Below, piece after piece: positions 16,456 through 26,290 of a DNA stretch of 64,000 bases. Where the stretch lies: positions 62,001-126,000 of the forward strand of contig NZ_JAGISH010000009.1 in the NCBI RefSeq assembly GCF_017813235.1. The letters are read 5' to 3'. The notes under the pieces are model-generated. The model was not told the DNA's origin. It made no database searches and was given only the letters and a program-made list of their open reading frames with translations. Each line of letters starts with the position of its first letter. The stretch's first letter is position 1. The stretch comes from Sagittula salina (GTDB taxonomy: Bacteria > Pseudomonadota > Alphaproteobacteria > Rhodobacterales > Rhodobacteraceae). The translations under genes were made by a program, and so were the position numbers.

Positions 16456-16698
16456 ATGGCTTACGAGGCACAACATTCCCTTTCGTCCCTGCCGCTGGTG
16501 GCGGACCGCGATGTCACCCCGCGTGGACAGCATGATACGTCAGATGGTCTCGGGACCGGTTCATGGTTGGGACTGATGGTGGCCATGGTGGTCATCCTCG
16601 CCGGGGCGGTGACGGTCTACCTTGGCCCGCCGGTGGAGGCCGTGGGCACGCTGCCCGCGCCCGTCGAGACCCAGCAGGTCGCGCAAATTACCGAGTAA
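16456..16698 (+). CDS. Small single-span membrane protein
   Basis: An 80-residue unknown protein with an acidic and polar N-terminal 36 residues, one hydrophobic segment (WLGLMVAMVVILAGAVTVYL, about 37-56) and a short polar tail ending in QITE. A good ribosome-binding site (GAGGAG) lies upstream of the ATG. It probably sits in the inner membrane with its N-terminus in the cytoplasm. No neighbour suggests a role. A hairpin with T tract at 16831-16857 is a likely end of its transcript. Confidence 0.6.
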   Translation: MAYEAQHSLSSLPLVADRDVTPRGQHDTSDGLGTGSWLGLMVAMVVILAGAVTVYLGPPVEAVGTLPAPVETQQVAQITE

Positions 16699-16830
16699 AG
16701 GCGCGTCAGATAACCCGGAATTCGCCCGTCGCGGGGAAAACCCTGCGCGCGGGCGTGATGGTTCCGTAGCCGTACTGACGCCACCGGCCCAGCGGTCGGA
16801 GGCATATCCCCCGGTGCGGCGCGGGACAGG

Positions 16831-16857
16831 GCCGGGGGCCATTGGCCTCCGGCTTTT
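16831..16857 (+). terminator. Rho-independent terminator
   Basis: Stem GCCGGGGGCC (16831-16840) pairs with GGCCTCCGGC (16844-16853), with one G-T pair and a 3-base loop, followed by TTTT. Confidence 0.65.
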
Positions 16858-16996
16858 CCGTGTCGGTAAGGAGTGTCACACAGAGTCCGGTTGGGCCGTG
16901 TGGCAGAGGACTATCCCGCGGCGAAGGTCCTGTCGGCTCTGACTTTCACCGATCCGGAAATGACGAGTGATCGCCGTCCGGGTGCGCTCCTGCCGA

Positions 16997-17025
16997 ACCG
17001 GACGCCCGCCGGGCGGGCGTCCGGT
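16997..17025. terminator. Long GC hairpin between genes
   Basis: A 14-bp perfect inverted repeat (ACCGGACGCCCGCC and its complement) with a single central base, immediately beyond the 3' end of the minus-strand membrane gene. There is no T tract on either side, so a role in termination or mRNA protection is inferred only from position. Confidence 0.5.
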
Positions 17026-17029
17026 GGCA

Positions 17030-17440
17030 TCAGGCCGCGACGCGGGTCGCCGACCGGGAACGGGGCATGAGCGACACGGACGGGCCTGTAGAGCAGCCAT
17101 AAACGGCGATATGGCTCTGGTGATCGTCACCAAGCGCGGCATAGGGGATCGGTGCGGGTGGCAGCGGGCGGCGGCGAAGGCGCAGCGCCAACCCGGTCAG
17201 GCTGAGCGCCGCCCATGCACCGGGCAGGGCCATCGCTGCAGGGGACAGCGCATGGCTGGCGGGCAGTATCAACACCCCCGCCAGCGCATTCATTGCGAGG
17301 GTCGCGGAGCAGGTTCGCGCACCGGGTCGCAATGCGCAGGCCGCATAGGCCGTAAGCCACAGGGTCAGTCCCAGCAATCCCATGGCGCCGATGACGAGCC
17401 GGTACGGGTCGGTGGGCAGCGTGGCAAGCAAGGCGGACAT
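17030..17440 (-). CDS. Small integral membrane protein
   Basis: About 136 residues with at least three hydrophobic segments (around residues 13-35, 45-65 and 67-85) and a basic tail. I do not recognise a family. The ATG at 17440 is preferred to the open frame reaching 17599 because a GAGG ribosome-binding site precedes it and the upstream residues are not membrane-like. The C-terminal 40 residues are polar and variable-looking. The VIT1-type transporter gene begins farther on; no operon is evident. Confidence 0.6.
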   Translation of the reverse strand: MSALLATLPTDPYRLVIGAMGLLGLTLWLTAYAACALRPGARTCSATLAMNALAGVLILPASHALSPAAMALPGAWAALSLTGLALRLRRRPLPPAPIPYAALGDDHQSHIAVYGCSTGPSVSLMPRSRSATRVAA

Positions 17441-17626
17441 GGCGGAATAACCTCGGATGAACAGGATCAATGGCAGGGGATTGACCGGGGCGAACAACAA
17501 CTGGGACAAACGACAGCGATCAACGAATGTCAGGAAGTATGCGCGGCCAGTGCCTGCGCGTGTAGTGGGGATTTCCACACTCGAAACCGCGCGGGACAAG
17601 GGAATTGCCCTGGCCTCGATCCCGTT

Positions 17627-18340
17627 TCAGCCAAAGAGCGATCCAACCCCGTAGGCCAGCGCGGCGGCGAGGCCACCGATCGACAGGGTCTCCAGCCCGG
17701 AGCGCCACCATGGCGTCAGTGACCAGCGGCTTTTCAGTGTGCCGATCCCGAAGAAGGTGGCCAGCGTCAGCCCGGTTGCCACCTCGAACGCCTGCGGCAC
17801 GCCGATCAGGAAGGGCAACATCGGCACCAGCCCCGCAGTGAGGAAGGCGGCAAAGGTGACAAGGGCGGCACGGCGCGGTTCGGGATCGGCGGAGCCCAGT
17901 CCGTATTCCCCGTCAAGCATCAGGTCCACCCAGGCCTTGCGGTTCTGGCCAATCTGGTCGGTGGCTTCGTCGAGTGTAGCACCCGATAGCCCCTTGGACG
18001 CGAGGATGGCGCGCAGTTCGGCGCGTTCGCCCCTGGGGTGACGGTCGATGTGGTCTTCCTCGATGCGGCGCAGGCGGGCGAGGTTGTCGGCCTCGGCCTT
18101 GGTGGCGGAATAGTTGCCTGCCGCCATGGAAAAACCGTCCGCCAGCACATTGGCAAAGCCAAGCGCGATGATGACGTAGGGCGAGAGGCCCGCGCCCTCG
18201 ACGCCCGCGACGATAGCGAAGGTGGTCACTGCGCCGTCGATGCCGCCATAGACGATATCGCGCAGGTTGCCGCGCCCCGGCGGGGCTGCGAGGCGGGCCT
18301 GGATCTCGGCCTCGGAATGGCCGTGGTCTGGGTCGAGCAT
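17627..18340 (-). CDS. VIT1/CCC1-family iron or manganese transporter
   Basis: A 237-residue membrane protein. The family signature is plain: [21 protein letters not shown] at the start of the first helix, then [19 protein letters not shown], an intervening cytoplasmic helical region rich in acidic residues that in plant VIT1 binds metal ([20 protein letters not shown]), and three C-terminal helices. Bacterial members move Fe(II) or Mn(II) across the inner membrane, probably outward. No Fur or manganese-responsive site was seen upstream, and the gene next to it encodes an unrelated large membrane protein. Confidence 0.85.
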   Translation of the reverse strand: MLDPDHGHSEAEIQARLAAPPGRGNLRDIVYGGIDGAVTTFAIVAGVEGAGLSPYVIIALGFANVLADGFSMAAGNYSATKAEADNLARLRRIEEDHIDRHPRGERAELRAILASKGLSGATLDEATDQIGQNRKAWVDLMLDGEYGLGSADPEPRRAALVTFAAFLTAGLVPMLPFLIGVPQAFEVATGLTLATFFGIGTLKSRWSLTPWWRSGLETLSIGGLAAALAYGVGSLFG

Positions 18341-18425
18341 CGGGACCTCCTTGCGGTCATGGTCGGTGGAGGTCGGAACATCGATCCACCTTTGCTGCTA
18401 AGGGCGGTGTGCGCCTTGCGCTGGA

Positions 18426-21149
18426 TCAGGTCGCGCGCATCTGCGCCCAGCGATTGAGCCAAGCCAGTCCCGCCAGGGAAAGTCCCAGCAGCAGAAAGGA
18501 AAACACCCGCGCCAGCCCATCGAGCCCGGCGGCGTCGATCAGGAAGACCTTGGCCACGGCGAGCCCTATGACGGCGAGTGCGGCACGGCGCAACCCGGTG
18601 CGGTGGTGCTGGAGCGCCCGCAGGAAGAGCGCGGCGCCGCTGGCCAACAGCGCCAGCGTGTAGGTGTAGAGTTCGGGCTGGGTGATGCCCTGGCTGATCG
18701 CCAGCCCGTCGGCCCCCTGAAAGGCATGGCGGATCACCAGCGCCGCCCAAAGCGCGCCGAGCGTCACCGCGCCGGCGCCGAGGATTGCGCGCAGGATGCG
18801 GTGCACGTGGTCGAGTCTGAGCGCCCCCGCCCCGAGGATCAGCGCCGGAAACAGGTAGGCCGGGGCCAGCGTGTTGAGCAGGACCGGACCCGCGACGTGC
18901 TGGTGCTCCACCAGAGGGTTGCCAAAGGTCAATGCCACGGCCAGCAGCGCCGAACCTGTCAGCCCGAAAATGGCCGCCAGCCCGATGCGCAACCAGCGCA
19001 GGCGGGTCCGGAGCTTCAGCCGGTCGAGTTGTGCCAGCGCCACGGCGAGCCAGACGGAGGCGTGCAACCCGCTCACCCAATGCTCGGACCCGGCGGGGTG
19101 GGCCGTAAGGCGGTCGATGAGGTGATAGAGGATGACGGATGCGGTGAGCGCCGCCGTGGACCAGGCTGCGCTTTCGAGGAAGACGCGCGCACGGGGGCGG
19201 TTGCGGGGTGCCAGAAGCGCGCGGGCTATGACGAGGGCCGTCAGGGTCCCGGCGTAGGCCGCCAAGGCGTGCGGGAAGGGTGCGCCGAACCCCCAGCCGA
19301 CGCCGGGATCGACGGTCAGCCGGTAGCCCAGTGCGAGGATGCCCGCCACGATGTAGCCGGTCATGGGGGCAAGGTCGAAACGGCGATCCAGCGCCGCTGC
19401 CGCCAGCACGGTGGCGGCGAGCGAGAGGGTGAGGGCGGCTTCGGTCAGGATGATACCCAGCGCAAAGGCGAGGCAGGCCAGCGCAGATATGGTCGCCATC
19501 GCGGGGCGCAGCCGGTCGGTGCTGTCGGTTCCGTCGGCGCGAGCAAAGCGTTCGGCCAGAAGCGTCATCAGGGCCGCCGTTGTCAGGGCGTGCAACGCCC
19601 AGGGCCACGGACCGATGATCTGTGCGGGCTTCCAGGTCAGCTCAAGCGCGAGCCCGCCGAGCGGCGCCATGAGCGCGGCTGCTGCCGCCCAATGCCGCCC
19701 CGCGCGGGACGGCCCGCGAAGGCTGCGCCATGCGGTGGCGAGGGTCAGCAGCAGCGGCGCGAGGAAGGCGAGACTGACGGCGAGGGGCATGCGCGCCTCG
19801 GTCTGCGAAGCCTCGGTTGCGAGGCGGTCGTGCAGGGCCTGCAACAGGGGGCGGGTAAGGTCGGGCGATACGAGGAGTAGCAGCACGGTGGCGGCGGGGA
19901 TGAGGGCCGCGTCCTGCAGACCCGGCGCGCGGGAGGACCAGTGTGTGAAGAGCAGGGCAAGCGTCGTCGCGAGTGTCAGCGCGGCCCACCATGGCGTTTC
20001 GCCCCCGTCGGCGCTGCCAAGCAGGATGAGGCAGGCGGCTGCTGTGGTTCCGAGAGCAAGCCAGACCGGAAAACGCGGTCGCGCCTTCTGTTGCGCGATC
20101 CATTGCAGCGGGCAGGGACTGGCATGGTCCGGGGTCAGGCCACGCGCGGGGATCAGTGTGGCCAGGATCGCGAGCGCCGTGGCGAAGACGGCAAAGGCCA
20201 TGTCCATACTCTCACGCCCACCCCCCTCGGAGAGCCAGAGCATGGTCCCTGCGATCAGCCCCGAGCCGAGCGAGAGTACCGAAACCCAGGCCCAGCGGCG
20301 CAGCGTGTCGATGCCCAGTCCGAGCGCGGTGAGCAGCGCGAAGTAGGGCAGGAGTGCTTCGGGCGTCTCGGACCCACCGCCGACAAGGAACGGCGCGGCC
20401 TGCCCGCCGAGGACGCCGATTGCCGCCAGCAGCGGCCCGTTGCGCCAGCCGAGCACCAGCCCACCGAGCGCGGTGGCAAAGAGCGCGCCGAGCGTCGGGC
20501 CAGGGGCGATGAGGTCGTACAGCAGCCTTGCGGCGAGGATCGCGCCCATCAGCGTGACCAGTCCGGCGGAGGACAGTGTGGAAGGCAGGTAGGCGGTGGT
20601 CGTGGCCTCGGTATCGCCATCGGCCTCCCCCGGTCGGCGGCGGATGCGTTCTCCGGCGGCGATGAGCGCGGAGCCCAGTGTCAGCGCCGCAGCGACGCGC
20701 AGGGGAGGGGAGAGCAGCCCTGTTTCTACCCCGTATTGCACGAGGAATATCCCGGCGAGGGCGAGCGAGACGGCGGCGATGGCGTAGAACCAGTTCTCGC
20801 GCAGCCACAGTGCGAGTCGGCGTGCATGGGCGGCCAGCGGCGAGGCTGCGCGTTGCGGCCGTGGCTCCGGTGAGCGCGCTGGTGCGGCGTCCGATGTGAC
20901 AGGGGCTACAGGCGGATGGGGGTCCGGCCCGACTGGGGGAGGAACACTCTGAGATGCGGTATCCGTCAATTCGGGCACGGCAGCGGCAGGGATGGCGGTC
21001 AGAGCCTTCAGCTGAGCGGCCAGGGCGTCGGTGCGGGCAGAGAGCGCGCGAACGGTGCGGCGTAGATCGACGAGGCGGATGATCAGGACGATGACCGCAA
21101 CAGGCAGCGCGAGCAGGGCGAGGCCGAGCAGGACGAGGAGGGCTTCCAC
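18426..21149 (-). CDS. DUF2339 multi-spanning membrane protein
   Basis: A 907-residue protein with more than twenty predicted membrane helices. After a short N-terminal helix and a coiled segment (LRALSARTDALAAQLKAL region) comes a proline-rich linker and the DUF2339 signature region (QYGVETGLLSPPLRVAAAL), then a long run of hydrophobic helices. Family function is unknown; members are widespread in Proteobacteria and Bacteroidota. A GTG at 21149 with GGAGA seven bases upstream is the preferred start because the protein then opens directly with the membrane helix; an ATG at 21188 is possible but has no ribosome-binding site. Confidence 0.8.
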   Translation of the reverse strand: MEALLVLLGLALLALPVAVIVLIIRLVDLRRTVRALSARTDALAAQLKALTAIPAAAVPELTDTASQSVPPPVGPDPHPPVAPVTSDAAPARSPEPRPQRAASPLAAHARRLALWLRENWFYAIAAVSLALAGIFLVQYGVETGLLSPPLRVAAALTLGSALIAAGERIRRRPGEADGDTEATTTAYLPSTLSSAGLVTLMGAILAARLLYDLIAPGPTLGALFATALGGLVLGWRNGPLLAAIGVLGGQAAPFLVGGGSETPEALLPYFALLTALGLGIDTLRRWAWVSVLSLGSGLIAGTMLWLSEGGGRESMDMAFAVFATALAILATLIPARGLTPDHASPCPLQWIAQQKARPRFPVWLALGTTAAACLILLGSADGGETPWWAALTLATTLALLFTHWSSRAPGLQDAALIPAATVLLLLVSPDLTRPLLQALHDRLATEASQTEARMPLAVSLAFLAPLLLTLATAWRSLRGPSRAGRHWAAAAALMAPLGGLALELTWKPAQIIGPWPWALHALTTAALMTLLAERFARADGTDSTDRLRPAMATISALACLAFALGIILTEAALTLSLAATVLAAAALDRRFDLAPMTGYIVAGILALGYRLTVDPGVGWGFGAPFPHALAAYAGTLTALVIARALLAPRNRPRARVFLESAAWSTAALTASVILYHLIDRLTAHPAGSEHWVSGLHASVWLAVALAQLDRLKLRTRLRWLRIGLAAIFGLTGSALLAVALTFGNPLVEHQHVAGPVLLNTLAPAYLFPALILGAGALRLDHVHRILRAILGAGAVTLGALWAALVIRHAFQGADGLAISQGITQPELYTYTLALLASGAALFLRALQHHRTGLRRAALAVIGLAVAKVFLIDAAGLDGLARVFSFLLLGLSLAGLAWLNRWAQMRAT

Positions 21150-21260
21150 CGATGGATCTCCGCTATCGGGTCTGGGAGAGTTAACCATGGCGCCGGGGCC
21201 GGGCAAAGGGGGATTTCCCGACGTCCCGGAGGGGTTTCGTCGCGCTGCGCGCGACGACCG

Positions 21261-21317
21261 GCGCGCCTTTCGGGCGCGAAAATGAGTATTTGGGCCAAGA
21301 GGAAGCAGGGCGGGGGA
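21261..21317 (-). repeat. Dispersed intergenic repeat, copy A
   Basis: On the minus strand this reads a C/T-rich lead, then CAAATACTC and a GCGC-rich hairpin half. It shares this order with copies near 30.76, 32.88, 35.62 and 58.78 kb. It lies between ycjF and the DUF2339 gene. Confidence 0.5.
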
Positions 21318-21390
21318 GGAAGGGGATTGGTGCGTTCCGCCGGGTGCGAGCGTCTGTTGGTGCGTCCCACCGGGGTTCAGCGCCCGGGGT

Positions 21391-22425
21391 TCAGCGCTTG
21401 TCCTGCTGAAAGAGGCCGGTGAGTGAGGTACGGATTATCTCGCGCACTGCGGGACGGCGGCGGGCGGTGAAGGGCAGCGGGCGACAGACCTCCATCGCGG
21501 CGACACCGACGCGGGCGGTGAGGGCGCCATTGACCATACCCTCGCCGAAGCGGCGGGAGAGTTTGGCGAGGATCCCCGCGCCAAAGATCGGTTCGAGCAT
21601 GTCGTCGCCCACCGCGACCGCGCCGGTGGCCACAAGGTGGGAAAAGACCGCGCGTGTCAGCCGCCAACTGCCCAGCGTGCCGGATCGGCCGCCGTAGATC
21701 TCCGCGATGCGGCGGATCATGCGCAGGTTCGAAGTCAGCGCGGCGGCGACGTCGGCCAGCGCCAGCGGCACCATGGCGGTGACGGCGGCAACCTGCCGTG
21801 CGGCGGCCTCAACCTCGCGGCGGGCCGCGGCGTCGAGGGGGGCGAGGATCTCGTTTTCGGCGTGGTGCACAAGGCCGACGGCGTCGAAGATCTCGTCCCG
21901 GCGCGCGGCAAAGCGGTCGCGGCCCCAGCGGGTGTCCTCGCGGCCCTTGTAAAGGGACACCAGATCATCGGTGAGGCTGCGCGCCTTTTCGAGGCTGTCC
22001 TCCGCCAGCGCGGTGTCGGCGGCGCGGTGCAGCGCATCTATCCGGGCCAGGCGACCGAAGGCAGAGAGTTCCTTGACCACGATCAGCACGCAGACGAGCA
22101 GGAAGGCGAGGATCAGCGCGGTGACGGCGTAGCCTACCGGCGGGTAGGTGGCGATCAGGTCGACTGCGTAGTCCCAGGCGGCCAGAGAGACCAACGTAAC
22201 AAGGAGTGCGCCCAGCAGCCGCCAGAACCAGCGTGCCAATACGGACGGGTGGTAGGTGGCCACGACAGCGACGGTACCCATGGCCGCCCCCTCCGCAAGG
22301 GGCGAGAAGTCGGGGACCGGGGGTGCCTCCGCCGGGGAAGGGGCGCGGGCGGCCTCGTCGAGGTCGATGAGGACGGGTCCGCGCGGGCCGCGCGGCTTGG
22401 GGCTTTCCGGGGGTGTGTCGGGCAT
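21391..22425 (-). CDS. ycjF: YcjF-family (UPF0283) membrane protein
   Basis: A 344-residue inner-membrane protein. An N-terminal proline-rich cytoplasmic stretch of about 65 residues is followed by two close helices (LLGALLVTLVSLAAWDYAV and ALILAFLLVCVLIVV) and a C-terminal helical domain of the DUF697/YcjF type. In E. coli ycjF lies beside ycjX in a stress-linked operon; here its partner ycjX lies 6.8 kb away on the same strand, separated by the plus-strand oxidase cluster. GGAGAGG precedes the ATG at 22425. It probably belonged to the same operon as ycjX before the cluster arrived. Confidence 0.85.
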   Translation of the reverse strand: MPDTPPESPKPRGPRGPVLIDLDEAARAPSPAEAPPVPDFSPLAEGAAMGTVAVVATYHPSVLARWFWRLLGALLVTLVSLAAWDYAVDLIATYPPVGYAVTALILAFLLVCVLIVVKELSAFGRLARIDALHRAADTALAEDSLEKARSLTDDLVSLYKGREDTRWGRDRFAARRDEIFDAVGLVHHAENEILAPLDAAARREVEAAARQVAAVTAMVPLALADVAAALTSNLRMIRRIAEIYGGRSGTLGSWRLTRAVFSHLVATGAVAVGDDMLEPIFGAGILAKLSRRFGEGMVNGALTARVGVAAMEVCRPLPFTARRRPAVREIIRTSLTGLFQQDKR

Positions 22426-22768
22426 GGGCCTCTCCGCTGTGTCACAGGATACATAGGCGAGGGCAGTCGCCTCTGCCATCCCGGTCGGAATGCCGCTTTG
22501 GCACCGAGGCTCGGGTTTCGCCCCGGTTTCGTCCTCGACGCCAGCACTCCCCGCCGCGCTGTCGCCTGGATTGGCCTATTCACTGAAGTCTCCGAGAAGC
22601 AAGGACGCGGGGTGCGGGTCCCTGTTTCTTGCTTCAGAAATGCCTCCGGGAGAGGCAACGCGCTCCTCCGGCCCAGTCATCCACATCGTCCTCACGGATG
22701 AGTGAGAAAATCCGGAACCTTGTGAAGGGAGAGACGTTGGCCGGGACAGGCTGAGGGGGTAGGGCGGC
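22426..22768. promoter_or_regulatory. Divergent intergenic region between ycjF and the oxidase cluster
   Basis: 343 bp without a gene, expected to hold the promoter of the oxidase operon. I saw no clear FNR-, RegA- or copper-regulator site and no confident core promoter. A GAGGGGGT stretch at 22753-22760 precedes the GTG start of the subunit II gene. Confidence 0.4.
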
Positions 22769-23740
22769 GTGCGGCGCGGAACATCCATTCTTTTCGGGGT
22801 ACTGTTTCTGACGGCGCTGGGCGGCTGTGACGGGCGGCACAACTGGATGGCGGGGGCGGGAGAGGAAGCCGCCGCGATCGGGGATCTTTTCCTGATTCTG
22901 ATGGTCGGCGCCGCCGTGATCTGGTCGCTGGTCGTTGGCGCGGCTGTCTACGCGCATCGGCGCAGGGCGCATCCTGGGCTTGAGCGTGAGGCACGGCTGT
23001 TCGTGATCTGGGGTGGCGTGGTCTTCCCCGTGTTGCTTATCGGGGCATTGTTGGTCTGGGGGCTGTTCCTGCTCAAGGGGATCACCGCCGACGAGGGCGA
23101 CCTCACGGTGCGCGTCGACGGCGAGCGGTGGTGGTGGCGGGTGACCTACGAGACGCCGACGGGCGATGTGGTCACCGCCAACGAGATCCGCCTGCCGCAG
23201 GGCCGCACAGCACTGTTCCGGCTGACGGCGGATGACGTGATCCATGCCTTCTGGGTGCCGGCGTTGGGTGGCAAGATGGACATGGTTCCGGGACGGGAAA
23301 CGACGCTCGCCCTCACACCGAAGAAACTCGGCAACTGGGGCGGGCTCTGTGCGGAATTCTGCGGCGGCGCCCATGCGCTGATGCGATTTGACGCGGTGGT
23401 GATGGCGCCCGACGCGTTCGAGACATGGCTCGCACGAGAGGCGGAGACGGCGCAGGTAGCGGCGGACGATCCCGGGTTTCAGGTCTTCCTCGACGAGGGC
23501 TGCGGTGCCTGCCACACGATCCGGGGCACGCAGGCGGCGGGGCCGGTGGGGCCGGACCTGACGCATCTGGCCGGTCGGGAGAAACTGGGCGCCGGGCTTT
23601 ACGAGATGACGCCTGAACACATGGCGCGCTGGATCACCGACACCCACGCCATGAAGCCCGACATCGACATGCCGCCCTATCCGCACCTCTCCGGCCCCCG
23701 GCTGGATACGTTGGTTGACTTTCTGATGAGGCTCGAATGA
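22769..23740 (+). CDS. coxB: caa3-type cytochrome c oxidase subunit II with fused cytochrome c
   Basis: A 323-residue protein that accepts electrons through a CuA centre and passes them to subunit I. An N-terminal lipoprotein-like signal (LTALGGC) is followed by two membrane helices (about 40-62 and 78-102), the CuA domain with H159, C194, E196, C198, H202 and M205 (CAEFCGGAHALM), and a C-terminal cytochrome c with CGACH at 245-249. The fusion means a tethered haem c replaces or assists a soluble cytochrome c. The start is GTG. The stop overlaps the next gene by four bases, so the operon is tightly coupled. Confidence 0.93.
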   Translation: MRRGTSILFGVLFLTALGGCDGRHNWMAGAGEEAAAIGDLFLILMVGAAVIWSLVVGAAVYAHRRRAHPGLEREARLFVIWGGVVFPVLLIGALLVWGLFLLKGITADEGDLTVRVDGERWWWRVTYETPTGDVVTANEIRLPQGRTALFRLTADDVIHAFWVPALGGKMDMVPGRETTLALTPKKLGNWGGLCAEFCGGAHALMRFDAVVMAPDAFETWLAREAETAQVAADDPGFQVFLDEGCGACHTIRGTQAAGPVGPDLTHLAGREKLGAGLYEMTPEHMARWITDTHAMKPDIDMPPYPHLSGPRLDTLVDFLMRLE

Positions 23741-26289
23741 CGCACGAGATCGACCTGTCGCAGCTGCCCCCGCCCGAGCCCTACGACAAGGCACGGGACG
23801 AGGCGCAGCGCGCGCGTTTGCTGCAGGCATGGGCGGCACCCAAAGGCTGGCGGCGGATCTCGGCGGTCAACAACTCCCATGTCGGCAAATGGTACCTGCT
23901 GACGTCGTTCGCCTTCTTCACCTTCGCCGGGCTTCTGGCACTTCTGATCCGGGCGCAGCTGGCGGTGCCGGAGAACGATCTCGTCAGCCAGTCGCTGTTC
24001 AACCAGCTCTTCACCCTGCACGGCACGGCGATGATGTTCCTCTTTGCCGTGCCGATCTTCGAGGCGGTGGCCATCCTGATCCTGCCGGAGATCCTCGGCG
24101 CGCGCGACCTGCCGTTCCCGCGGCTTTCAGCCTTCGGTTACTGGTGCTTCCTGATCGGCGGGGTCTTCGTCTGCGGCTCGATCTTCTTCGGCGTGGCGCC
24201 CGATGGCGGCTGGTTCATGTACACGCCGCTGTCCTCGGACCCGGCCTACTCGGGCCTTGGCACGGACATCTGGCTGCTGGGCCTGTCGTTCATCGAGGTC
24301 TCGTCCATCGCCGCCGCCGTCGAGCTGATCGTCGGTGTGCTCAAGAGCCGCCCGCCGGGGATGCGGCTGAACCTCATGCCGCTTTACTGCTGGTACGTTC
24401 TGGTGGTTGCGGGGATGATCCTGTTCGCCTTCCCGCCGCTGATAGCGGGCGACCTGCTGCTGGAGATGGAGCGCGCCTTTGGCTGGGCCTTCTTCGACCC
24501 GGACCGGGGCGGCGATCCGATCCTCTGGCAGCACCTGTTCTGGATATTCGGCCACCCCGAGGTCTATATCATCTTCCTGCCGTCCATCGCGCTGATCGCG
24601 ACCATGTTGCCGACCTTTGCCGGCCGGCCCATGGTGGGGCATTCCTGGATCGTGCTTTCGGCCGTGGGCGTGGCCTTCCTGAGCTTCGGGCTCTGGGTGC
24701 ACCACATGTTCACCACCGGTCTGCCGGAAATCTCGCTGTCGTTCTTCTCGGCGGCCTCGGAGGCGGTGGCGGTGCCCACCGGCATCCAGATATTCTGCTT
24801 CATCGCCACCATGCTGGTGTCGAAGGTGCGCCCCTCCGTGCCAATGCTCTATGCCGGTGGCGCCATGGCGATCTTTGTCTTCGGCGGACTAACGGGCGTG
24901 ATGGTGGCTCTGGTGCCCTTCGACTGGCAGGCGCATGACAGCTACTTCGTCGTGGCGCACCTGCACTACACGCTGATCGGCGGGATGCTCTTCCCGCTCT
25001 TTGCCGGGGTGACCTACTGGTATCCCTTCGTCACCGAAAAGCGGATGAGCGACCGGGTGGGCAAATGGGCCTTCTGGCTGCTGTTCGGAGGGTTCAATCT
25101 TGCGTTCCTTCCGATGCACTGGACCGGCGTCATGGGGATGCCGCGCAGGGTCTGGACCTATGATCTCTCGGATGGCTGGGCGGTACTGAACATGGTCTCC
25201 ACGGTGGGGGCGTTCATCTTTGCCACCGGTTTTGCGGTTTTTGCAGTGAACGTACTCTGGCCGCGTCGCAACCACCCGAGGGTCGCGCGCAACATATGGG
25301 GTGCGGGCACCATGGAGTGGTCGGGAGAGGTGCCGGGCAATCCGTGGGGCGTCCGGTCGATTCCCTACGTCCACACGCGCTACCCGCTGTGGGAGCAGCC
25401 AGACCTGCTGGACCAGATGGACCGGGGCGAATGGCTGCTGCCCGACGCCGAGGAGGGCAAGCGGGAGATGATCGTGACCGACATCCTCGACGCGCGTCCC
25501 CTTTTCGTGCAGCGAGTTGGCGGCCCGACCTTCCTGACCATCGGCGCAGGCGTCAGCCTCGGCGCGGTGTTCATCCTGGCGACCTTCCACCTCTGGGCGA
25601 TCACGCTGGCCTTCGGCGCCGCCTTTGTCGCCTTCACGCTGTGGTGGCTGTGGACCGGCACGGCGCAGGTGCCGGAAGCGCCGGAAAAATATGTCGGGCG
25701 CGGCCTGACCCTGCCGACCTACGCCCAGGGCAACCGGGCAGTGGGCTGGTGGGCGGTCTTCATCACGATGACCGGGGACATGACGGCCTTCACCGGGCTG
25801 GTGTTCAGCTATTTCTTCTACTGGACGGCGCTACCGTCCTTCCTGCCGGGCGCGGCCAAACTGCCCGGGGTGCTGCCGCTGCTGATTGGCACGCTCCTGA
25901 TGCTGGCGGCATGGGGCATGACCGTCGCGGCGCGCGGGGTTCTGGCGCAGGGCAGGCGCGGCGTGTCCATGGCGTTGCTGCTGGGCGCGGTGCCCGTGGG
26001 GGCACTTGGTCTCGGTGCATGGTGCTGGGCGGCGCTGGCGGCCGGGCTGGATCCGACGGTAACCTCCTTTGATGCCATGGTGTGGATACTGATCCTGTGG
26101 ACCGGACTGCACCTGTCGCTGAACTGGGTGATGCACCTTTACGTGGCTGCGCGGATCGGGGCCGGGATCTGCCAGCCCGCCTACCGCGCCGATGTCATCA
26201 ACCTGACGCTGTTCGGGCATTTCGTGGCGGTGACAGTGGCCGTGACTTTTGTGCTTCTGGCGCTGTTTCCGATGCTGATGGGGGTGTGA
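23737..26289 (+). CDS. coxA: Cytochrome c oxidase subunit I fused to a subunit III-like domain
   Basis: An 850-residue haem-copper oxidase core. Haem and copper ligands are all present: H95 (FTLHGTAMM), H273 with the cross-linked Y277 (GHPEVY), H322-H323 (WVHHMFTTG), and H408/H410 (VAHLHY). Glu275 in GHPEVY marks it as A1-like. After the usual end of subunit I (about residue 560) a linker leads to a C-terminal part (about 630-850) with helices like subunit III. Compared from memory with Paracoccus, D124 is kept but the N131 position is serine and the K354 position is serine (residue 367), so the proton channels may differ. Probably an alternative, not the main, aa3 oxidase. Confidence 0.92.
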   Translation: MTHEIDLSQLPPPEPYDKARDEAQRARLLQAWAAPKGWRRISAVNNSHVGKWYLLTSFAFFTFAGLLALLIRAQLAVPENDLVSQSLFNQLFTLHGTAMMFLFAVPIFEAVAILILPEILGARDLPFPRLSAFGYWCFLIGGVFVCGSIFFGVAPDGGWFMYTPLSSDPAYSGLGTDIWLLGLSFIEVSSIAAAVELIVGVLKSRPPGMRLNLMPLYCWYVLVVAGMILFAFPPLIAGDLLLEMERAFGWAFFDPDRGGDPILWQHLFWIFGHPEVYIIFLPSIALIATMLPTFAGRPMVGHSWIVLSAVGVAFLSFGLWVHHMFTTGLPEISLSFFSAASEAVAVPTGIQIFCFIATMLVSKVRPSVPMLYAGGAMAIFVFGGLTGVMVALVPFDWQAHDSYFVVAHLHYTLIGGMLFPLFAGVTYWYPFVTEKRMSDRVGKWAFWLLFGGFNLAFLPMHWTGVMGMPRRVWTYDLSDGWAVLNMVSTVGAFIFATGFAVFAVNVLWPRRNHPRVARNIWGAGTMEWSGEVPGNPWGVRSIPYVHTRYPLWEQPDLLDQMDRGEWLLPDAEEGKREMIVTDILDARPLFVQRVGGPTFLTIGAGVSLGAVFILATFHLWAITLAFGAAFVAFTLWWLWTGTAQVPEAPEKYVGRGLTLPTYAQGNRAVGWWAVFITMTGDMTAFTGLVFSYFFYWTALPSFLPGAAKLPGVLPLLIGTLLMLAAWGMTVAARGVLAQGRRGVSMALLLGAVPVGALGLGAWCWAALAAGLDPTVTSFDAMVWILILWTGLHLSLNWVMHLYVAARIGAGICQPAYRADVINLTLFGHFVAVTVAVTFVLLALFPMLMGV

Positions 26290-26290
26290 G

